Assembly (NCBI RefSeq): GCF_030418125.1
Contig: NZ_JAUHTR010000010.1
Coordinates: 1-64,000, forward strand
Source of the DNA: Fictibacillus fluitans
Lineage (GTDB): Bacteria; Bacillota; Bacilli; Bacillales; Fictibacillaceae
Reading direction: 5' to 3'
Length of the DNA stretch: 64,000 bases
The notes beneath the pieces are model-generated. The model made no database searches, was not told the origin of the DNA, and worked only from the letters and a program-made list of their open reading frames with translations. The position numbers and the translations under genes are program-made. Each line of letters begins with the position of its first letter. Within the stretch, counting starts at the first letter, position 1. Positions 35,835 through 46,210 of this stretch are shown piece after piece.

Positions 35835-37382
35835 TACCCACCGTTTGACAATGGGAAGCTGCCTGAGATCGTCTCTTTTTATCAGCCGGAAGAAAAGCAG
35901 GGCAATAAGGTAAAGGATTCCGGTAAGGATCAAACAGAAACAAATGCCGGCCACTTTTGAAAAGTGGGGAAACACATACGTATATATAAGCTGCGAACCA
36001 AACCCCGTGAACAAGATGGACAATATACCGTAAATAAAATCCTTTGCTTTAATGGAATAGCTGATGGCCTTTGCTACACTTGCGAAATGGAGCAGGGTGA
36101 CAACAACGATTCCAAGCACGATGGCCAGGGCCACTCCCATAATTCCGAATTCCGGACGGGTGGCAAGGGCAAAGATGGCGGCAAGCTTGACGACAGATCC
36201 AATCAGGCTGTTCATCATCGCTGCCCTCGCCAAATTCATCGCTTGCAGCACTGCCTGCAGTGGACCTTGAAAGTAAAGAAAGAAAAACAGCGGGGTCATT
36301 ACTTTCAAATAGCTGGCAGAGGCAGGTGAATCATACATAAGATCCATGATGGGTACAGCATATACGTACATCACCACGGCGGCTATGCCTCCGGACAACA
36401 TGGAAAGGCGCAGGGCCTGGTTCAGCCGATGTTCGATAAGCCCATACTTCTTGTTGGCGTTAGCTTCACTGATGGCGGGAACAAGTGAAACGGACAGCGA
36501 AAACGTGATGAATGTAGGCAAAAACAGCAACGGAATAACATAGCCGGCGAGCTCCCCGTATTGTCTGGTGGCTGCAATGGCACTGACACCGGCAATCGCA
36601 AGACTTTGAGCTACTACAATGGGTTCGAAAAAGTAAGAAACAGACCCGATCAGCTGGCTTCCGGTAGTTGGAAGAGCAATGCCGAGCAATTCTTTCAGGG
36701 TATCATGCCCGCTTTTCAGCTGTTTAAAAAAACCTTTTCGGACTTTCATGTTTTTTTTCATCTTGAACATGGAGAACATATAAAGGAGAGAAGCCAGTTC
36801 TCCGATGATTACGGAGATCATCGCACCTGCTGCCGCAAATTCAACGCCATACGGAAGAAAGAAGCTGGTTAAAAGCGCCACAAGCGTAATTCGCACAATT
36901 TGTTCAATCACCTGTGAATACGCGGAGGGCCTCATGTTTTGCAGGCCTTGAAAATAACCTCTCAGTACAGATGAAACAGCAATGATGGGAACGACGGGTG
37001 CAATCGCAATTAAGGGATAAAAGGTTCTTTTGTCTGTAAAGAAATAGTGAGATAATATAGGGGCGGCCACAATCATGGCTGTAGTAAAAATAATGCTTAA
37101 AATTCCAGTGATCGCAAGGGAGACGATCAGTATCTTTTTAATTTTCTTTCGGTCTCCTTTGGCATCCGCTTCGGCAACCAGTTTGGAAATCGCAACCGGA
37201 AGGCCCATTCGTGTCAATGTAATGGCAAGCAGCATGGTCGGGACTGCCATCATATACAATCCGACGCCTTCCTGGCCCATTACACGGGCCACCACAATGC
37301 GATTGATAAAACCAAGGACCCTTGTGATCAGTCCCGCCAGTATGAGAAGGAGAGTTCCCTGGATGAGTGTTTGTTTTGACAT
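35832..37382 (-). CDS. spoVB: stage V sporulation protein B (MOP-family flippase)
   Basis: A 516-residue polytopic membrane protein with about 14 hydrophobic segments, of the multidrug/oligosaccharidyl-lipid/polysaccharide exporter superfamily. SpoVB is needed for spore cortex synthesis and is a proposed lipid II or cortex-precursor flippase. The N-terminal segment GLITRVLGFINRIVVARVMGQEGVGLY is typical of the family. A sigma-E-like promoter lies upstream. Its place between yrbG and comN is conserved. Confidence 0.95.
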   Translation of the reverse strand: MSKQTLIQGTLLLILAGLITRVLGFINRIVVARVMGQEGVGLYMMAVPTMLLAITLTRMGLPVAISKLVAEADAKGDRKKIKKILIVSLAITGILSIIFTTAMIVAAPILSHYFFTDKRTFYPLIAIAPVVPIIAVSSVLRGYFQGLQNMRPSAYSQVIEQIVRITLVALLTSFFLPYGVEFAAAGAMISVIIGELASLLYMFSMFKMKKNMKVRKGFFKQLKSGHDTLKELLGIALPTTGSQLIGSVSYFFEPIVVAQSLAIAGVSAIAATRQYGELAGYVIPLLFLPTFITFSLSVSLVPAISEANANKKYGLIEHRLNQALRLSMLSGGIAAVVMYVYAVPIMDLMYDSPASASYLKVMTPLFFFLYFQGPLQAVLQAMNLARAAMMNSLIGSVVKLAAIFALATRPEFGIMGVALAIVLGIVVVTLLHFASVAKAISYSIKAKDFIYGILSILFTGFGSQLIYTYVFPHFSKVAGICFCLILTGILYLIALLFFRLIKRDDLRQLPIVKRWV

Positions 37383-37441
37383 GTTCGGGCCCTACTTTCT
37401 TTTCAGAAATGATATTTGACCGTCTAGATCTGTGTAACCCA

Positions 37442-37471
37442 TTTATATGGGGAAAAGGGACAAAGCATGAC
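37442..37471 (-). promoter_or_regulatory. candidate sigma-E promoter of spoVB
   Basis: On the minus strand, GTCATGCT (37471-37464) and CATATAAA (37449-37442) are 14 bp apart, fitting sigma-E. SpoVB is sigma-E controlled in B. subtilis. Confidence 0.6.
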
Positions 37472-37516
37472 AAGTAGTTTCCGTTCGAAAACTTTTAAAA
37501 ACGAGGTGAAAACAAG

Positions 37517-37768
37517 GTGAACGCGACGACGTTTGAAGAGTTGAAAGATCAAGTAGAACCCGCATTAAAAAGTAAAACTGAAGAATTTCACTTCCTGGGC
37601 TATGAAAGCGTCACGAGCGGGGAAATCTGGGATTGCGTCATGCAAAAAGCACAGAAGAAAAAGATGGAAGTTAGGCTTCATGTTCTTGTAAGTCTGATTC
37701 TCCATTTATCGTTAACCGATTTTATGAACTGGCTGACGATTGAAGCCTATAAAAGGGATGTCGAATAA
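37517..37768 (+). CDS. comN: post-transcriptional regulator ComN (YrzD)
   Basis: An 83-residue helical protein matching ComN of B. subtilis by place between spoVB and secDF and by the C-terminal LTDFMNWLTIEAYK. ComN promotes accumulation of comE mRNA and late competence. The start is GTG at 37517 behind GAGGTGAA. A weak hairpin with a T-run (ATCAC/GTGGT, about 37775-37797) follows. Confidence 0.88.
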   Translation: MNATTFEELKDQVEPALKSKTEEFHFLGYESVTSGEIWDCVMQKAQKKKMEVRLHVLVSLILHLSLTDFMNWLTIEAYKRDVE

Positions 37769-37862
37769 GGGCCATCACTTACGGTGGTTTCTTTTTTCTG
37801 TGGAAGGCTTTTTCAGTTAAGACAGGGAATGTGTAAGTTTTTACAAAGTTCACCTTATGAAA

Positions 37863-37892
37863 TTGACAGAAAAAAACAACAGTCGCTATAAT
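37863..37892 (+). promoter_or_regulatory. sigma-A promoter of secD-secF
   Basis: A consensus TTGACA (37863-37868) and TATAAT (37887-37892) are 18 bp apart, giving an 80-base 5' untranslated region. Confidence 0.88.
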
Positions 37893-37972
37893 GGGGAAGG
37901 TTGGACTCATTTTACATAATGTCTTTATTTGGTTTGAAAAGCAGTGTAGCAGCATGAAGGAGGAAAGGGATA

Positions 37973-39271
37973 ATGGTAAAAAAGAACAGGATTGTCACAT
38001 TTATTTTAATCCTGGCCGCATTTGCGGTATTAATCGGTTTCACCACGCCGCAGATCGTGAAAAACATTAAATTGGGTCTCGATTTGCAAGGCGGGTTTGA
38101 GGTTCTTTATCAGGTTAAACCGGCTAAGGAAGGCCAAAAGATTGATAATGATGTGTTGAAAAGTGCAGTACAGGCATTGGACCGACGGGTGAACGTACTC
38201 GGTGTGTCAGAACCGAATATCACCATCGAGGGCAAAGACAGAATCCGTGTCCAGCTGGCCGGGGTGAAAGACCAGAACAATGCCCGTAAGCTCCTTTCCA
38301 CAAAAGCACAGCTGACATTCCGCGATGTAAACGATAAAGTTTTGCTTGACGGCTCTGACCTTAAAGGCGGCGGTTCAAAGGTTACATATAACCAGCAAAA
38401 CCAGCCGATTGTCCAGCTTACACTGAAAGACGGGGACAAGTTTGGTGAAGTAACGAAAAAAGTTTTAAACATGGGTCCTGGACAAAATCAGCTGGTCATC
38501 TGGCTTGATTATGAAAAAGGCGATTCCTATAAAGAGGAAGCCGGAAAAAAAGATCCTAAATTCATTTCTGCACCAGCCGTAAACAGCGTTCTTGACCAAA
38601 AACAGGTTGTAATTGAGGGGCGCTTCTCACAGGAAGAGGCTCAGAATTTGGCAGATATTTTAAATGCCGGAGCGCTTCCGGTTAAATTGAAAGAAGTATA
38701 TTCCACCTCTGTTGGTGCGAAGTTCGGGGAACAGGCACTGCATGATACCATTTATGCCGGCTTTATTGGAGTAGCTATCATTTTCCTTTTTATGCTGCTT
38801 TACTACCGGATTCCTGGTCTTGTTGCCGTCATTACCCTGAGCATTTACATTTACTTGATCCTGCTTATTTTTGACTGGATGAACGGTGTCCTGACCCTGC
38901 CGGGTATCGCCGCGCTGATCCTCGGGGTCGGTATGGCGGTGGATGCGAACATTATCACGTACGAACGGATCAAGGAAGAACTGAAAAGCGGCAAGTCGGT
39001 AATGAGTGCGTTTAAAGCCGGAAACCGCAGATCCTTTACCACTATTTTTGATGCGAATATCACCACCATTCTTGCCGCAGGCGTTTTGTTTGCCTATGGT
39101 ACAAGCTCAGTTAAAGGGTTTGCATTGGTGCTTATCATTTCAGTGCTGGCCAGCTTTATCACAGCCGTGTACGGCTCCCGTATATTCCTTGGCCTGCTCG
39201 TTAAAAGCAGATGGCTTGATAAGAAGCCAGGGTACTTCGGCGTGAAGGAGAGTGAAATCAGTGAGCTTTAA
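37973..39271 (+). CDS. secD: protein translocase subunit SecD
   Basis: A 432-residue RND-type subunit that uses proton motive force to pull exported proteins from SecYEG. One helix at the N-terminus is followed by the P1 domain (LGLDLQGGFEVLYQV onward) and five clustered helices after residue 255, with LGVGMAVDANIITYERIKEEL near 320. It stops at 39271 as a separate protein; in B. subtilis SecD and SecF are one polypeptide. The start ATG follows AGGAGGAAAGG. Confidence 0.96.
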   Translation: MVKKNRIVTFILILAAFAVLIGFTTPQIVKNIKLGLDLQGGFEVLYQVKPAKEGQKIDNDVLKSAVQALDRRVNVLGVSEPNITIEGKDRIRVQLAGVKDQNNARKLLSTKAQLTFRDVNDKVLLDGSDLKGGGSKVTYNQQNQPIVQLTLKDGDKFGEVTKKVLNMGPGQNQLVIWLDYEKGDSYKEEAGKKDPKFISAPAVNSVLDQKQVVIEGRFSQEEAQNLADILNAGALPVKLKEVYSTSVGAKFGEQALHDTIYAGFIGVAIIFLFMLLYYRIPGLVAVITLSIYIYLILLIFDWMNGVLTLPGIAALILGVGMAVDANIITYERIKEELKSGKSVMSAFKAGNRRSFTTIFDANITTILAAGVLFAYGTSSVKGFALVLIISVLASFITAVYGSRIFLGLLVKSRWLDKKPGYFGVKESEISEL

Positions 39272-40169
39272 TTACGACTTTGTCAAACACAGAAACATAT
39301 TTTTTATTTTCTCTTCGATCATTACCGTGCTGGGGATTGTATCCCTTTTGGTCTTTGGATTAAACCTGGGCATTGATTTTGAGAGCGGATCAAAGGCAGA
39401 AGTACAGTCGAAAACGGCCATTAACGCCGAAGAACTGTCCGATACGCTGAACAGCGCAGGACTGAAGCCAGAGGAAATTCCGGTCCTCGCAGGACAAAAT
39501 AACCAGCGTGCAAGCGTTGCCTATAACAAAGTTTTATCAAAGGATGAAATTGCAAAGTTCAAAACAACAATAAAGGAAAAATACGGAACAGAACCGAGCG
39601 TGAGTACCGTATCACCGGTGGTCGGACGTGAATTGGCCAGAAATGCTTTAATTTCCGTGTTGATTGCCTCGGTGGGGATCATCATTTATGTGGGTATCCG
39701 CTTTGAATTCCTGATGGCGCTTGCTGCCATTGTTGCGTTGCTGCATGATGCTTTCATGATTATTGCGGTATTCAGCTTCCTTCGTCTGGAAGTGGATCTC
39801 ACATTTATTGCTGCCGTGCTGACCATTGTTGGTTATTCCATAAACGATACCATCGTTACATTTGACCGCATCAGGGAAAATATGAAGAAGACGAGAATCA
39901 AGAATAAAGACGTTCTCGCCAAAGTGGTTCACGACAGTATCAAACAGACGATTACGCGTTCTATAAACACTGTCCTGACCGTATTGGTGGCGGCGGTAGC
40001 GCTTTGGATCTTTGGAAGTGAATCCATCCGCAACTTCTCGATCGCTCTCTTTATCGGATTGATGTTCGGTATGTATTCTTCCATCTGTATTGCTTCACAG
40101 CTTTGGTTTGTTTGGAAAGCAAAGCAATTAAAGAAACGAAACTTTAAACCGGCAGACAGCCAGGCGTAA
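39261..40169 (+). CDS. secF: protein translocase subunit SecF
   Basis: A 302-residue partner of SecD with six membrane helices. GLNLGIDFESGS (about 34-45) and the helix segment VGYSINDTIVTFDRIREN near 195-212 are SecF signatures. The start chosen is GTG at 39261 (MSFNYDF), ten bases after AAGGAG; the GTG at 39252 is too close. It overlaps the end of secD by 11 bases, so translation is probably coupled. recJ follows. Confidence 0.96.
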   Translation: MSFNYDFVKHRNIFFIFSSIITVLGIVSLLVFGLNLGIDFESGSKAEVQSKTAINAEELSDTLNSAGLKPEEIPVLAGQNNQRASVAYNKVLSKDEIAKFKTTIKEKYGTEPSVSTVSPVVGRELARNALISVLIASVGIIIYVGIRFEFLMALAAIVALLHDAFMIIAVFSFLRLEVDLTFIAAVLTIVGYSINDTIVTFDRIRENMKKTRIKNKDVLAKVVHDSIKQTITRSINTVLTVLVAAVALWIFGSESIRNFSIALFIGLMFGMYSSICIASQLWFVWKAKQLKKRNFKPADSQA

Positions 40170-40191
40170 AACAATTTCATTATGGATTTCA

Positions 40192-40238
40192 TTGTCACCT
40201 CTTAACCACTTTTGTATAATGAGTAGGTTAAGAGGTGA
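40192..40238 (+). promoter_or_regulatory. recJ promoter within a 13-bp perfect dyad that includes the ribosome-binding site
   Basis: TTGTCA (40192-40197) and TATAAT (40215-40220) have ideal 17-bp spacing. TCACCTCTTAACC (40195-40207) and GGTTAAGAGGTGA (40226-40238) are a perfect 13-bp inverted repeat. The left arm begins in the -35 and the right arm is the recJ Shine-Dalgarno. Confidence 0.8.
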
Positions 40239-40242
40239 TTTC

Positions 40243-42582
40243 ATGTTACAGGCAAGAACGCGCTGGAACCTCCTTCCTGTTCCGGAAGAGAAGGCTTCTG
40301 CCTTATCTTCTGCATTAAAAATTCCGGAATTGGTAGCAAAGCTGCTGGTTTCAAGAGGGATGGAGACCGTTGAAAGTGCGGAGCGCTTTTTATACAGCGG
40401 CCCGCAGGCGTTTTATGATCCATTTTTGCTGGATGGAATGAAGGAAACAGTAACCAGGATCAGAAAAGCCATAGAGCTGAAGGAAAAGATTTTGATTTTT
40501 GGAGACTATGATGCGGATGGAGTAAGCAGTACATCTGTAATGGTATATACATTAAAGGCCCTGGATGCCGATTTTGAGTTTTACATACCAAACCGTTTTA
40601 CAGAAGGATACGGACCGAATGAGCCTGCATTGAGATGGGCGAAGGAGCAAGGATTTAACCTTGTGATAACGGTGGATACAGGAATTTCGGCTGTGCATGA
40701 GGCACAGGTTGCAAAAGAAATAGGCCTGGATTTTATTGTAACTGATCATCATGAACCGCCACCCGTGCTCCCGGAAGCCTACAGCATTGTAAACCCGAAA
40801 AAACCGGGCTGCGGCTATCCATTTAAAGGTCTGGCAGGCGTTGGCGTGGCATTTAAGGTCGCCCATGCACTTCTGGGGGAAGCACCACTGTACCTGCTCG
40901 ATATTGCCTGCATCGGCACGATTGCGGATCTGGTGCCATTAGTGGATGAAAACCGGATTATTGCCAGGGAGGGCATAAAAGCCCTGGAGAAAACAACCAA
41001 AAAAGGATTGAGGGCACTTCTGGAAGTGGCTGGATTAAAGGATACGTCTTTGAATGCAGAACATGTCGGCTTTGCGATCGGGCCAAGGGTAAATGCAGCC
41101 GGCCGGCTGGATTCAGCGGTACCGGCTGTTGAGCTCTTTACAACAGAGGATGAAGAAGCAGCTAAAATGCTGTCAGCAGAAATTGATCAGTTGAACAAAA
41201 CCCGCCAGTCGATTGTTTCAGAGATCACAAAGGAAGCGATAGAGGAAGTGGAATTAAATTACTCTCCGAAGGAAAATTCGGTTCTTGTGATCGCTAAAGA
41301 AGGATGGAATCCAGGAGTTATCGGCATCGTGGCTTCCCGTTTAGTAGAGAAATTTTACCGTCCGACAATCGTGCTAAGCATTGATTCAGAAAAAGGCCTT
41401 GCCAAAGGGTCTGCAAGAAGCATTGAGGGGTTTGACATGTTTGAGAACCTCTCACTCAGCCGGGATATACTTCCTCACTTTGGAGGTCATCCAATGGCAG
41501 CAGGCATGACGCTTGCGGCAAGTGATCTGGATGAACTGCGAAACCGGCTGAACCGCCAGGGGTGGGAGCAGCTGACAGAAGAAGATTTTAAACCGGTGAC
41601 AGCCATCGATCTGGAATGTTCCCTGGACGAGGTTTCCATCGCGACGATTGAGCAGATGAACAAGCTTGCTCCGTTTGGTGTCAATAATCCTACACCGCGC
41701 GTGATGATTTCCGACGTGAACATCAGTGAAATCAAAAAGATCGGCAGCCAGTCCAACCATTTGAAAATCCAATTTTCAGATGGGAAGCATAAACTTGATG
41801 CTATCGGTTTTCATAAAGGAGAATTGATGGACGAACTGAGCTACCATTCTCCAGTATCTGCTGTTGGGGAGCTGTCCATCAATGAGTGGAACGGTTACCG
41901 AAAGCCCCAGCTGATGCTCAGTGACCTTGCTGTGAAAGAATGGCAGCTGTTTGATCTCAGAGGAATACGAGATGCACAGAAAAAACTGTTCTCTCTTCCT
42001 GAAAGCAAAGTGCTTATTATTGCATTTGAAGAAGAGACGATACACCATCCTGCGTTTTCTGAGCTGCAGGAGAGGATTTTCCTTTATCCGCAGCAAAAGG
42101 AGCAAATGGATTTTGCCGGTAAATACGTTGTTTTTCTTGACGTGCCTAAAACAAGAGAAGAATTCTTCTATCTTCTTGAAAGCAATCCCAAGCCGGAACG
42201 AACTTATGTTATATTCTATCAGGATAATGACCAGTTCTTTTCATCCGTTCCAACGAGAGAGCAGTTCCGATGGTTCTACGCATTTTTAAGTAAACGGAAG
42301 TCATTTGATTCGGCACGCCATGGGGAAGAGCTGGCCAGACTTAAAGGCTGGTCAAAAGAAACTGTGCCTTTTATGTCAAAAGTGTTTTTTGAGCTGGATT
42401 TTGTTACAATAGAAAATGGTGTTATTATGATCAAGGATCGGCCTGAGAAAAAAGACTTGAAGCATTCAACGGCCTACAGGAATAAATTGGAGCAGGCAGC
42501 AATTGAAAACCAGCTCGTCTATTCTTCCTATCAGGAGTTGAAAAACTGCTTTGATCAGTCAAAGAAATCCCATCAGGCATAG
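40243..42582 (+). CDS. recJ: single-stranded-DNA exonuclease RecJ
   Basis: A 779-residue DHH-family 5'-3' exonuclease for recombination and mismatch repair. The metal-binding motifs [13 protein letters not shown] (about 84-96), VTVDTGIS and TDHHEPP are present, then the DHHA1 domain with GGHPMAAG near 410. The C-terminal OB fold and firmicute extension follow. The start ATG at 40243 follows AGAGGTGAT. Position before apt-relA is conserved. Confidence 0.96.
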   Translation: MLQARTRWNLLPVPEEKASALSSALKIPELVAKLLVSRGMETVESAERFLYSGPQAFYDPFLLDGMKETVTRIRKAIELKEKILIFGDYDADGVSSTSVMVYTLKALDADFEFYIPNRFTEGYGPNEPALRWAKEQGFNLVITVDTGISAVHEAQVAKEIGLDFIVTDHHEPPPVLPEAYSIVNPKKPGCGYPFKGLAGVGVAFKVAHALLGEAPLYLLDIACIGTIADLVPLVDENRIIAREGIKALEKTTKKGLRALLEVAGLKDTSLNAEHVGFAIGPRVNAAGRLDSAVPAVELFTTEDEEAAKMLSAEIDQLNKTRQSIVSEITKEAIEEVELNYSPKENSVLVIAKEGWNPGVIGIVASRLVEKFYRPTIVLSIDSEKGLAKGSARSIEGFDMFENLSLSRDILPHFGGHPMAAGMTLAASDLDELRNRLNRQGWEQLTEEDFKPVTAIDLECSLDEVSIATIEQMNKLAPFGVNNPTPRVMISDVNISEIKKIGSQSNHLKIQFSDGKHKLDAIGFHKGELMDELSYHSPVSAVGELSINEWNGYRKPQLMLSDLAVKEWQLFDLRGIRDAQKKLFSLPESKVLIIAFEEETIHHPAFSELQERIFLYPQQKEQMDFAGKYVVFLDVPKTREEFFYLLESNPKPERTYVIFYQDNDQFFSSVPTREQFRWFYAFLSKRKSFDSARHGEELARLKGWSKETVPFMSKVFFELDFVTIENGVIMIKDRPEKKDLKHSTAYRNKLEQAAIENQLVYSSYQELKNCFDQSKKSHQA

Positions 42583-42602
42583 ATACAGGAGGAAAAAAGA
42601 AC

Positions 42603-43115
42603 ATGGACTACAAAAAATATATATCAGTGGTGGAAAACTTTCCGCTTGAAGGTATTCGATTCAAAGATATCACAACACTGATGCAGGATGGCGAAGCGTA
42701 TGCCAAAGCAGTGGATGATATTGCCGATTATGCAAAGGATCGAAATATAGATGTCATTGTGGGTCCTGAAGCAAGGGGCTTTATTGTGGGCTGTCCGGTT
42801 GCTTATAAATTGGGGCTTGGCTTTGTGCCGGTTCGAAAAGATGGGAAATTGCCGCGTGAAGTGGTAAAAGTCAGTTATGGACTTGAATATGGTAAGGATG
42901 TGCTTACCATGCACAAAGATTCCATCAAGCCGGGACAAAGAGTATTGATTACGGATGATCTCTTGGCAACAGGAGGCACAATTGGGGCTACTATTCAATT
43001 GGTTGAGGAGCTTGGCGGCATTGTTGCCGGTATTGCTTTCATGATTGAACTTACGTATTTGGATGGCCGTGATAAGCTGACTGGCTATGATATCTTTACA
43101 TTGACGCAATATTAA
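42603..43115 (+). CDS. apt: adenine phosphoribosyltransferase
   Basis: A 170-residue purine-salvage enzyme that makes AMP from adenine and PRPP. The PRPP-binding motif [13 protein letters not shown] is at about residues 115-127, and [13 protein letters not shown] at about 56-68. The start ATG follows GGAGGAAAAAAG. A terminator separates it from relA, unlike a fully joined operon. Confidence 0.97.
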   Translation: MDYKKYISVVENFPLEGIRFKDITTLMQDGEAYAKAVDDIADYAKDRNIDVIVGPEARGFIVGCPVAYKLGLGFVPVRKDGKLPREVVKVSYGLEYGKDVLTMHKDSIKPGQRVLITDDLLATGGTIGATIQLVEELGGIVAGIAFMIELTYLDGRDKLTGYDIFTLTQY

Positions 43116-43120
43116 AAGGG

Positions 43121-43158
43121 AAAGGGTGCTCTATGCAGTGGAGTACTCTTTCTTTTTC
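43121..43158 (+). terminator. Rho-independent terminator of apt
   Basis: AAAGGGTGCTC (43121-43131) and GAGTACTCTTT (43141-43151) pair with two G-U pairs, followed by CTTTTTC. Confidence 0.75.
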
Positions 43159-43269
43159 ATATAGAATTGTAAATAAAGGAAATTCGACATTTTTCGGTTT
43201 TTACTTTACAGCTTCACATTTTTTCAAGATAATAGAAGCACTATACAATTTTGACGTTAGGTGATTTTC

Positions 43270-45450
43270 ATGACGATAGAAGAAGTATTAAAAAACGCGG
43301 AAAGTTATCTTTCCCATGAAGATATTGAATTCTTGCGTAAAGCATACGAATACGCAAAGGATGCGCATGAAGGCCAATTCCGTAAATCGGGAGAGCCGTA
43401 CATTCAGCATCCTGTTGAAGTTGCCGGTATTCTGGTCGATCTTCAAATGGATCCGGTCACAGTGGCTGCGGGTTTTCTTCATGATGTGGTGGAAGATACA
43501 CCAATTACGCTGAAGGATATCAGCGACCGGTTTAACGAAGAAGTAGCTATGCTGGTTGACGGGGTAACAAAGCTGAAGAAAATCAAGTTTAAGTCAAAAG
43601 AAGAGCAGCAAGCCGAAAATCACCGTAAAATGTTCGTAGCAATGGCCCAGGATATTCGCTGTATTTTGATTAAACTGGCAGACCGCCTTCACAATATGCG
43701 CACATTGAAGCATATGCCGAAAGAAAAACAAATTCAAAAGGCAAATGAAACTCTGGAAATTTTTGCTCCTTTGGCTCACAGGCTTGGTATCTCAACCATT
43801 AAATGGGAACTTGAAGATGTTTCATTACGCTACCTGAATCCGCAGCAGTATTACAGAATCGTAAATCTGATGAAGCAAAAGAGAGCGGAACGGGAGCAAT
43901 ATGTAGAAGAAGTTATGGGCGAGATCAACAGCCGTTTGTCAGAGGTGCAGATTAAAGCGGACATTTCAGGCCGCCCAAAGCATATCTACAGCATTTATCG
44001 GAAGATGGTCAAGCAGAACAAACAGTTTAATGAAATATACGATCTGCTTGCTGTCAGGGTAATTGTGCACAACATCAAAGACTGCTATGCGGCTCTTGGT
44101 ATCATCCATACGGCATGGAAGCCTATGCCGGGAAGGTTCAAAGATTACATCGCGATGCCAAAAGCCAATATGTATCAGTCCCTTCATACGACCGTTATCG
44201 GCCCGAAAGGCGATCCGCTTGAGGTCCAAATCCGTACCAGTGAGATGCATCGTGTCGCAGAATACGGGATAGCGGCTCACTGGGCATACAAGGAAGGTTC
44301 CAAAAAAGCTCCGGTTAACACGTTTGAAGATAAGCTGACCTGGTTCCGTGAAATTCTGGAATGGCAGAATGATGTGGCAGATGCCGAAGAGTTTATGGAA
44401 TCACTGAAAGTGGATCTGTTCTCCGATATGGTGTTTGTTTTTACACCAAAAGGAGATGTGATTGAGCTGCCTGCCGGCTCTGTGCCGCTGGACTTTGCTT
44501 ACAGGATCCATACAGAAATCGGAAACCGGTGCATCGGCGCTAAGGTGAACGGAAAAATGGTGACACTTGATTACAAGCTGAAGACCGGTGATATTATTGA
44601 AATCATGACGAGCAAGCATTCCTATGGCCCAAGCCAGGACTGGCTCAAGATTACACAAAGCTCACATGCAAAAAATAAGATCCGCCAGTTTTTCAAACGG
44701 GAACGCCGTGAGGAAAATGTCGCCAAAGGCAAGGAATTGATTGAGAAGGAAGTTATCGGCCGCGGCTTTGATTTAAAGGATGTTTTCACAACAGATAACA
44801 TTCAAACAGTCATCAGAAAGTACAACTTTACAAACGAAGAAGATATGTATGCCGCGGTTGGCTACAACGGCATTACCGGAGCCCAAATCGCAACAAGGCT
44901 TACCGATAAGCTCCGCCGTAAAAAGGATCAGGATCAGGAAAACAAGCAGCTGCTGGATGTGATTTCTGAATCCAAAAGTCTGCCAGCTCCCAAGAAAACA
45001 GACTCCGGCATTGTTGTTAAAGGCATTGATAACCTTCTGATTCGTCTTTCCAAATGCTGCAACCCTGTGCCGGGTGACGATATTGTAGGCTATATTACAA
45101 AAGGCCGTGGTGTTTCCGTGCATCGCAGTGATTGTGTGAATGTAATGACAGGGGATGCCCAGGTCAGACTGCTTCCGGTAGAATGGGAAGGCAGCATTGA
45201 AAAACCGAAAAGCTATAATGTGGATATTGAAATCAACGGATTTGACCGAAGGGGTCTCCTGAATGAGGTCCTACATGCTGTAGGAGAAACGAAAACCAAT
45301 ATTACAGCAGTTTCCGGCCGATCCGACAGGAACAAGATGGCAACGATCAGTATGTCTATTTCCATACAAAATGTAAACCATCTGCAAAAGGTGGTCGAAC
45401 GGATCAAACAAATTCCCGATATTTATGCGGTTCGCCGGATAATGCAATAA
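43270..45450 (+). CDS. relA: bifunctional (p)ppGpp synthetase/hydrolase Rel
   Basis: A 726-residue stringent-response enzyme. Domains in order: HD hydrolase (FLHDVVEDT near 70-78, intact), synthetase ([12 protein letters not shown], and [14 protein letters not shown]), TGS (about 390-450), a zinc-finger-like region with [14 protein letters not shown], and ACT (about 650-726). Since the HD motif is kept, it should both make and degrade (p)ppGpp. The start ATG at 43270 follows AGGTGAT; GTG at 43261 is part of that site. Confidence 0.97.
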   Translation: MTIEEVLKNAESYLSHEDIEFLRKAYEYAKDAHEGQFRKSGEPYIQHPVEVAGILVDLQMDPVTVAAGFLHDVVEDTPITLKDISDRFNEEVAMLVDGVTKLKKIKFKSKEEQQAENHRKMFVAMAQDIRCILIKLADRLHNMRTLKHMPKEKQIQKANETLEIFAPLAHRLGISTIKWELEDVSLRYLNPQQYYRIVNLMKQKRAEREQYVEEVMGEINSRLSEVQIKADISGRPKHIYSIYRKMVKQNKQFNEIYDLLAVRVIVHNIKDCYAALGIIHTAWKPMPGRFKDYIAMPKANMYQSLHTTVIGPKGDPLEVQIRTSEMHRVAEYGIAAHWAYKEGSKKAPVNTFEDKLTWFREILEWQNDVADAEEFMESLKVDLFSDMVFVFTPKGDVIELPAGSVPLDFAYRIHTEIGNRCIGAKVNGKMVTLDYKLKTGDIIEIMTSKHSYGPSQDWLKITQSSHAKNKIRQFFKRERREENVAKGKELIEKEVIGRGFDLKDVFTTDNIQTVIRKYNFTNEEDMYAAVGYNGITGAQIATRLTDKLRRKKDQDQENKQLLDVISESKSLPAPKKTDSGIVVKGIDNLLIRLSKCCNPVPGDDIVGYITKGRGVSVHRSDCVNVMTGDAQVRLLPVEWEGSIEKPKSYNVDIEINGFDRRGLLNEVLHAVGETKTNITAVSGRSDRNKMATISMSISIQNVNHLQKVVERIKQIPDIYAVRRIMQ

Positions 45451-45469
45451 AGAACCAAAGGAGAGCGAC

Positions 45470-45913
45470 ATGAGAATAGTTTTACAGCGGGTAACGGATG
45501 CTTCTGTTACCGTAGACAAAAAAGTCGTGGGTGCAATCGGCCACGGCTTGTTGCTCCTTGTCGGGGTAACACATGAAGATACAGAAAAGGATGCAGAGTT
45601 TCTTGCTGAAAAAACGGCCAATCTCCGGATTTTTGAAGATGAACAGCAAAAAATGAATCTGTCTTTGCTCGATGTTGGAGGTTCTGTGTTATCGGTCTCG
45701 CAATTTACCTTGTACGGTGACTGCAAGAAGGGAAGACGGCCGAATTTTATGAATGCTGCCAAGCCTGACCAGGCCAGTACACTGTATGAGACGTTTAACG
45801 GAATGCTGCGGGGAAAAGGCATCACGGTCGAAACCGGTATTTTTGGGGCGATGATGGACGTGTCATTCACGAACAGCGGGCCCGTTACGTTGATTCTCGA
45901 CAGCCGTGATTAA
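45470..45913 (+). CDS. dtd: D-aminoacyl-tRNA deacylase
   Basis: A 147-residue enzyme that removes D-amino acids from tRNA. The two active-site motifs of the dimer are present: [10 protein letters not shown] near residues 77-86 and [11 protein letters not shown] at the C-terminus. The start ATG follows AAAGGAGAG. It follows relA closely and is likely co-transcribed, as in other bacilli. Confidence 0.97.
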   Translation: MRIVLQRVTDASVTVDKKVVGAIGHGLLLLVGVTHEDTEKDAEFLAEKTANLRIFEDEQQKMNLSLLDVGGSVLSVSQFTLYGDCKKGRRPNFMNAAKPDQASTLYETFNGMLRGKGITVETGIFGAMMDVSFTNSGPVTLILDSRD

Positions 45914-45925
45914 ATACTTTTAAAA

Positions 45926-45962
45926 CTTTCACCTTTTGGAAAAGCTAAAAAAAAGGTGAAAG
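45926..45962. repeat. 12-bp perfect inverted repeat before a small HTH-like gene
   Basis: CTTTCACCTTTT (45926-45937) and AAAAGGTGAAAG (45951-45962) have a 13-base loop. The right arm adjoins the AGGAAG ribosome-binding site of the 57-aa gene. No T-run follows on the plus strand. Confidence 0.7.
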
Positions 45963-45971
45963 GAAGATTCG

Positions 45972-46145
45972 ATGCACAACGGAGAAAAAGGAGAACAGGT
46001 CAACGTCCCGGTGAATCAGCTTATGGGTATTGACTTTCATGATTTTATTCAAAAAGAAGCATCTTCAAGCAACATGGAACTGGCCGAGGAATTTGGAGTT
46101 CCGCTTCGCAGCGTGATCAGCCTGCGCAAGAAGATGAGTCGATAG
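45972..46145 (+). CDS. 57-aa HTH-like small protein
   Basis: A 57-residue protein starting at the ATG at 45972, six bases after AAAGGAAG. The C-terminal MELAEEFGVPLRSVISLRKKM looks like a helix-turn-helix such as that of sigma or RNA-polymerase-associated proteins; the N-terminus (MHNGEKGEQ) is polar. It sits between dtd and the hisS leader; B. subtilis also has a small gene (yrzK) in this neighbourhood, but I cannot confirm they are the same. A DNA-binding role is inference only. Confidence 0.7.
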   Translation: MHNGEKGEQVNVPVNQLMGIDFHDFIQKEASSSNMELAEEFGVPLRSVISLRKKMSR

Positions 46146-46175
46146 CCATTTTTGAAAATTTTTCGGCAAAAAATG

Positions 46176-46204
46176 TTGACAATGTTCTTCATGATGCGTA
46201 AGAT
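46176..46204 (+). promoter_or_regulatory. sigma-A promoter of hisS-aspS
   Basis: TTGACA (46176-46181) and TAAGAT (46199-46204) have 17-bp spacing and precede the T-box leader. Confidence 0.85.
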
Positions 46205-46210
46205 AAATAA

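Noticed and set aside
39241-39271. secD/secF split as a frameshift error
   Set aside because: Both halves have proper ends, and secF has its own AAGGAG and GTG start with an 11-base overlap.
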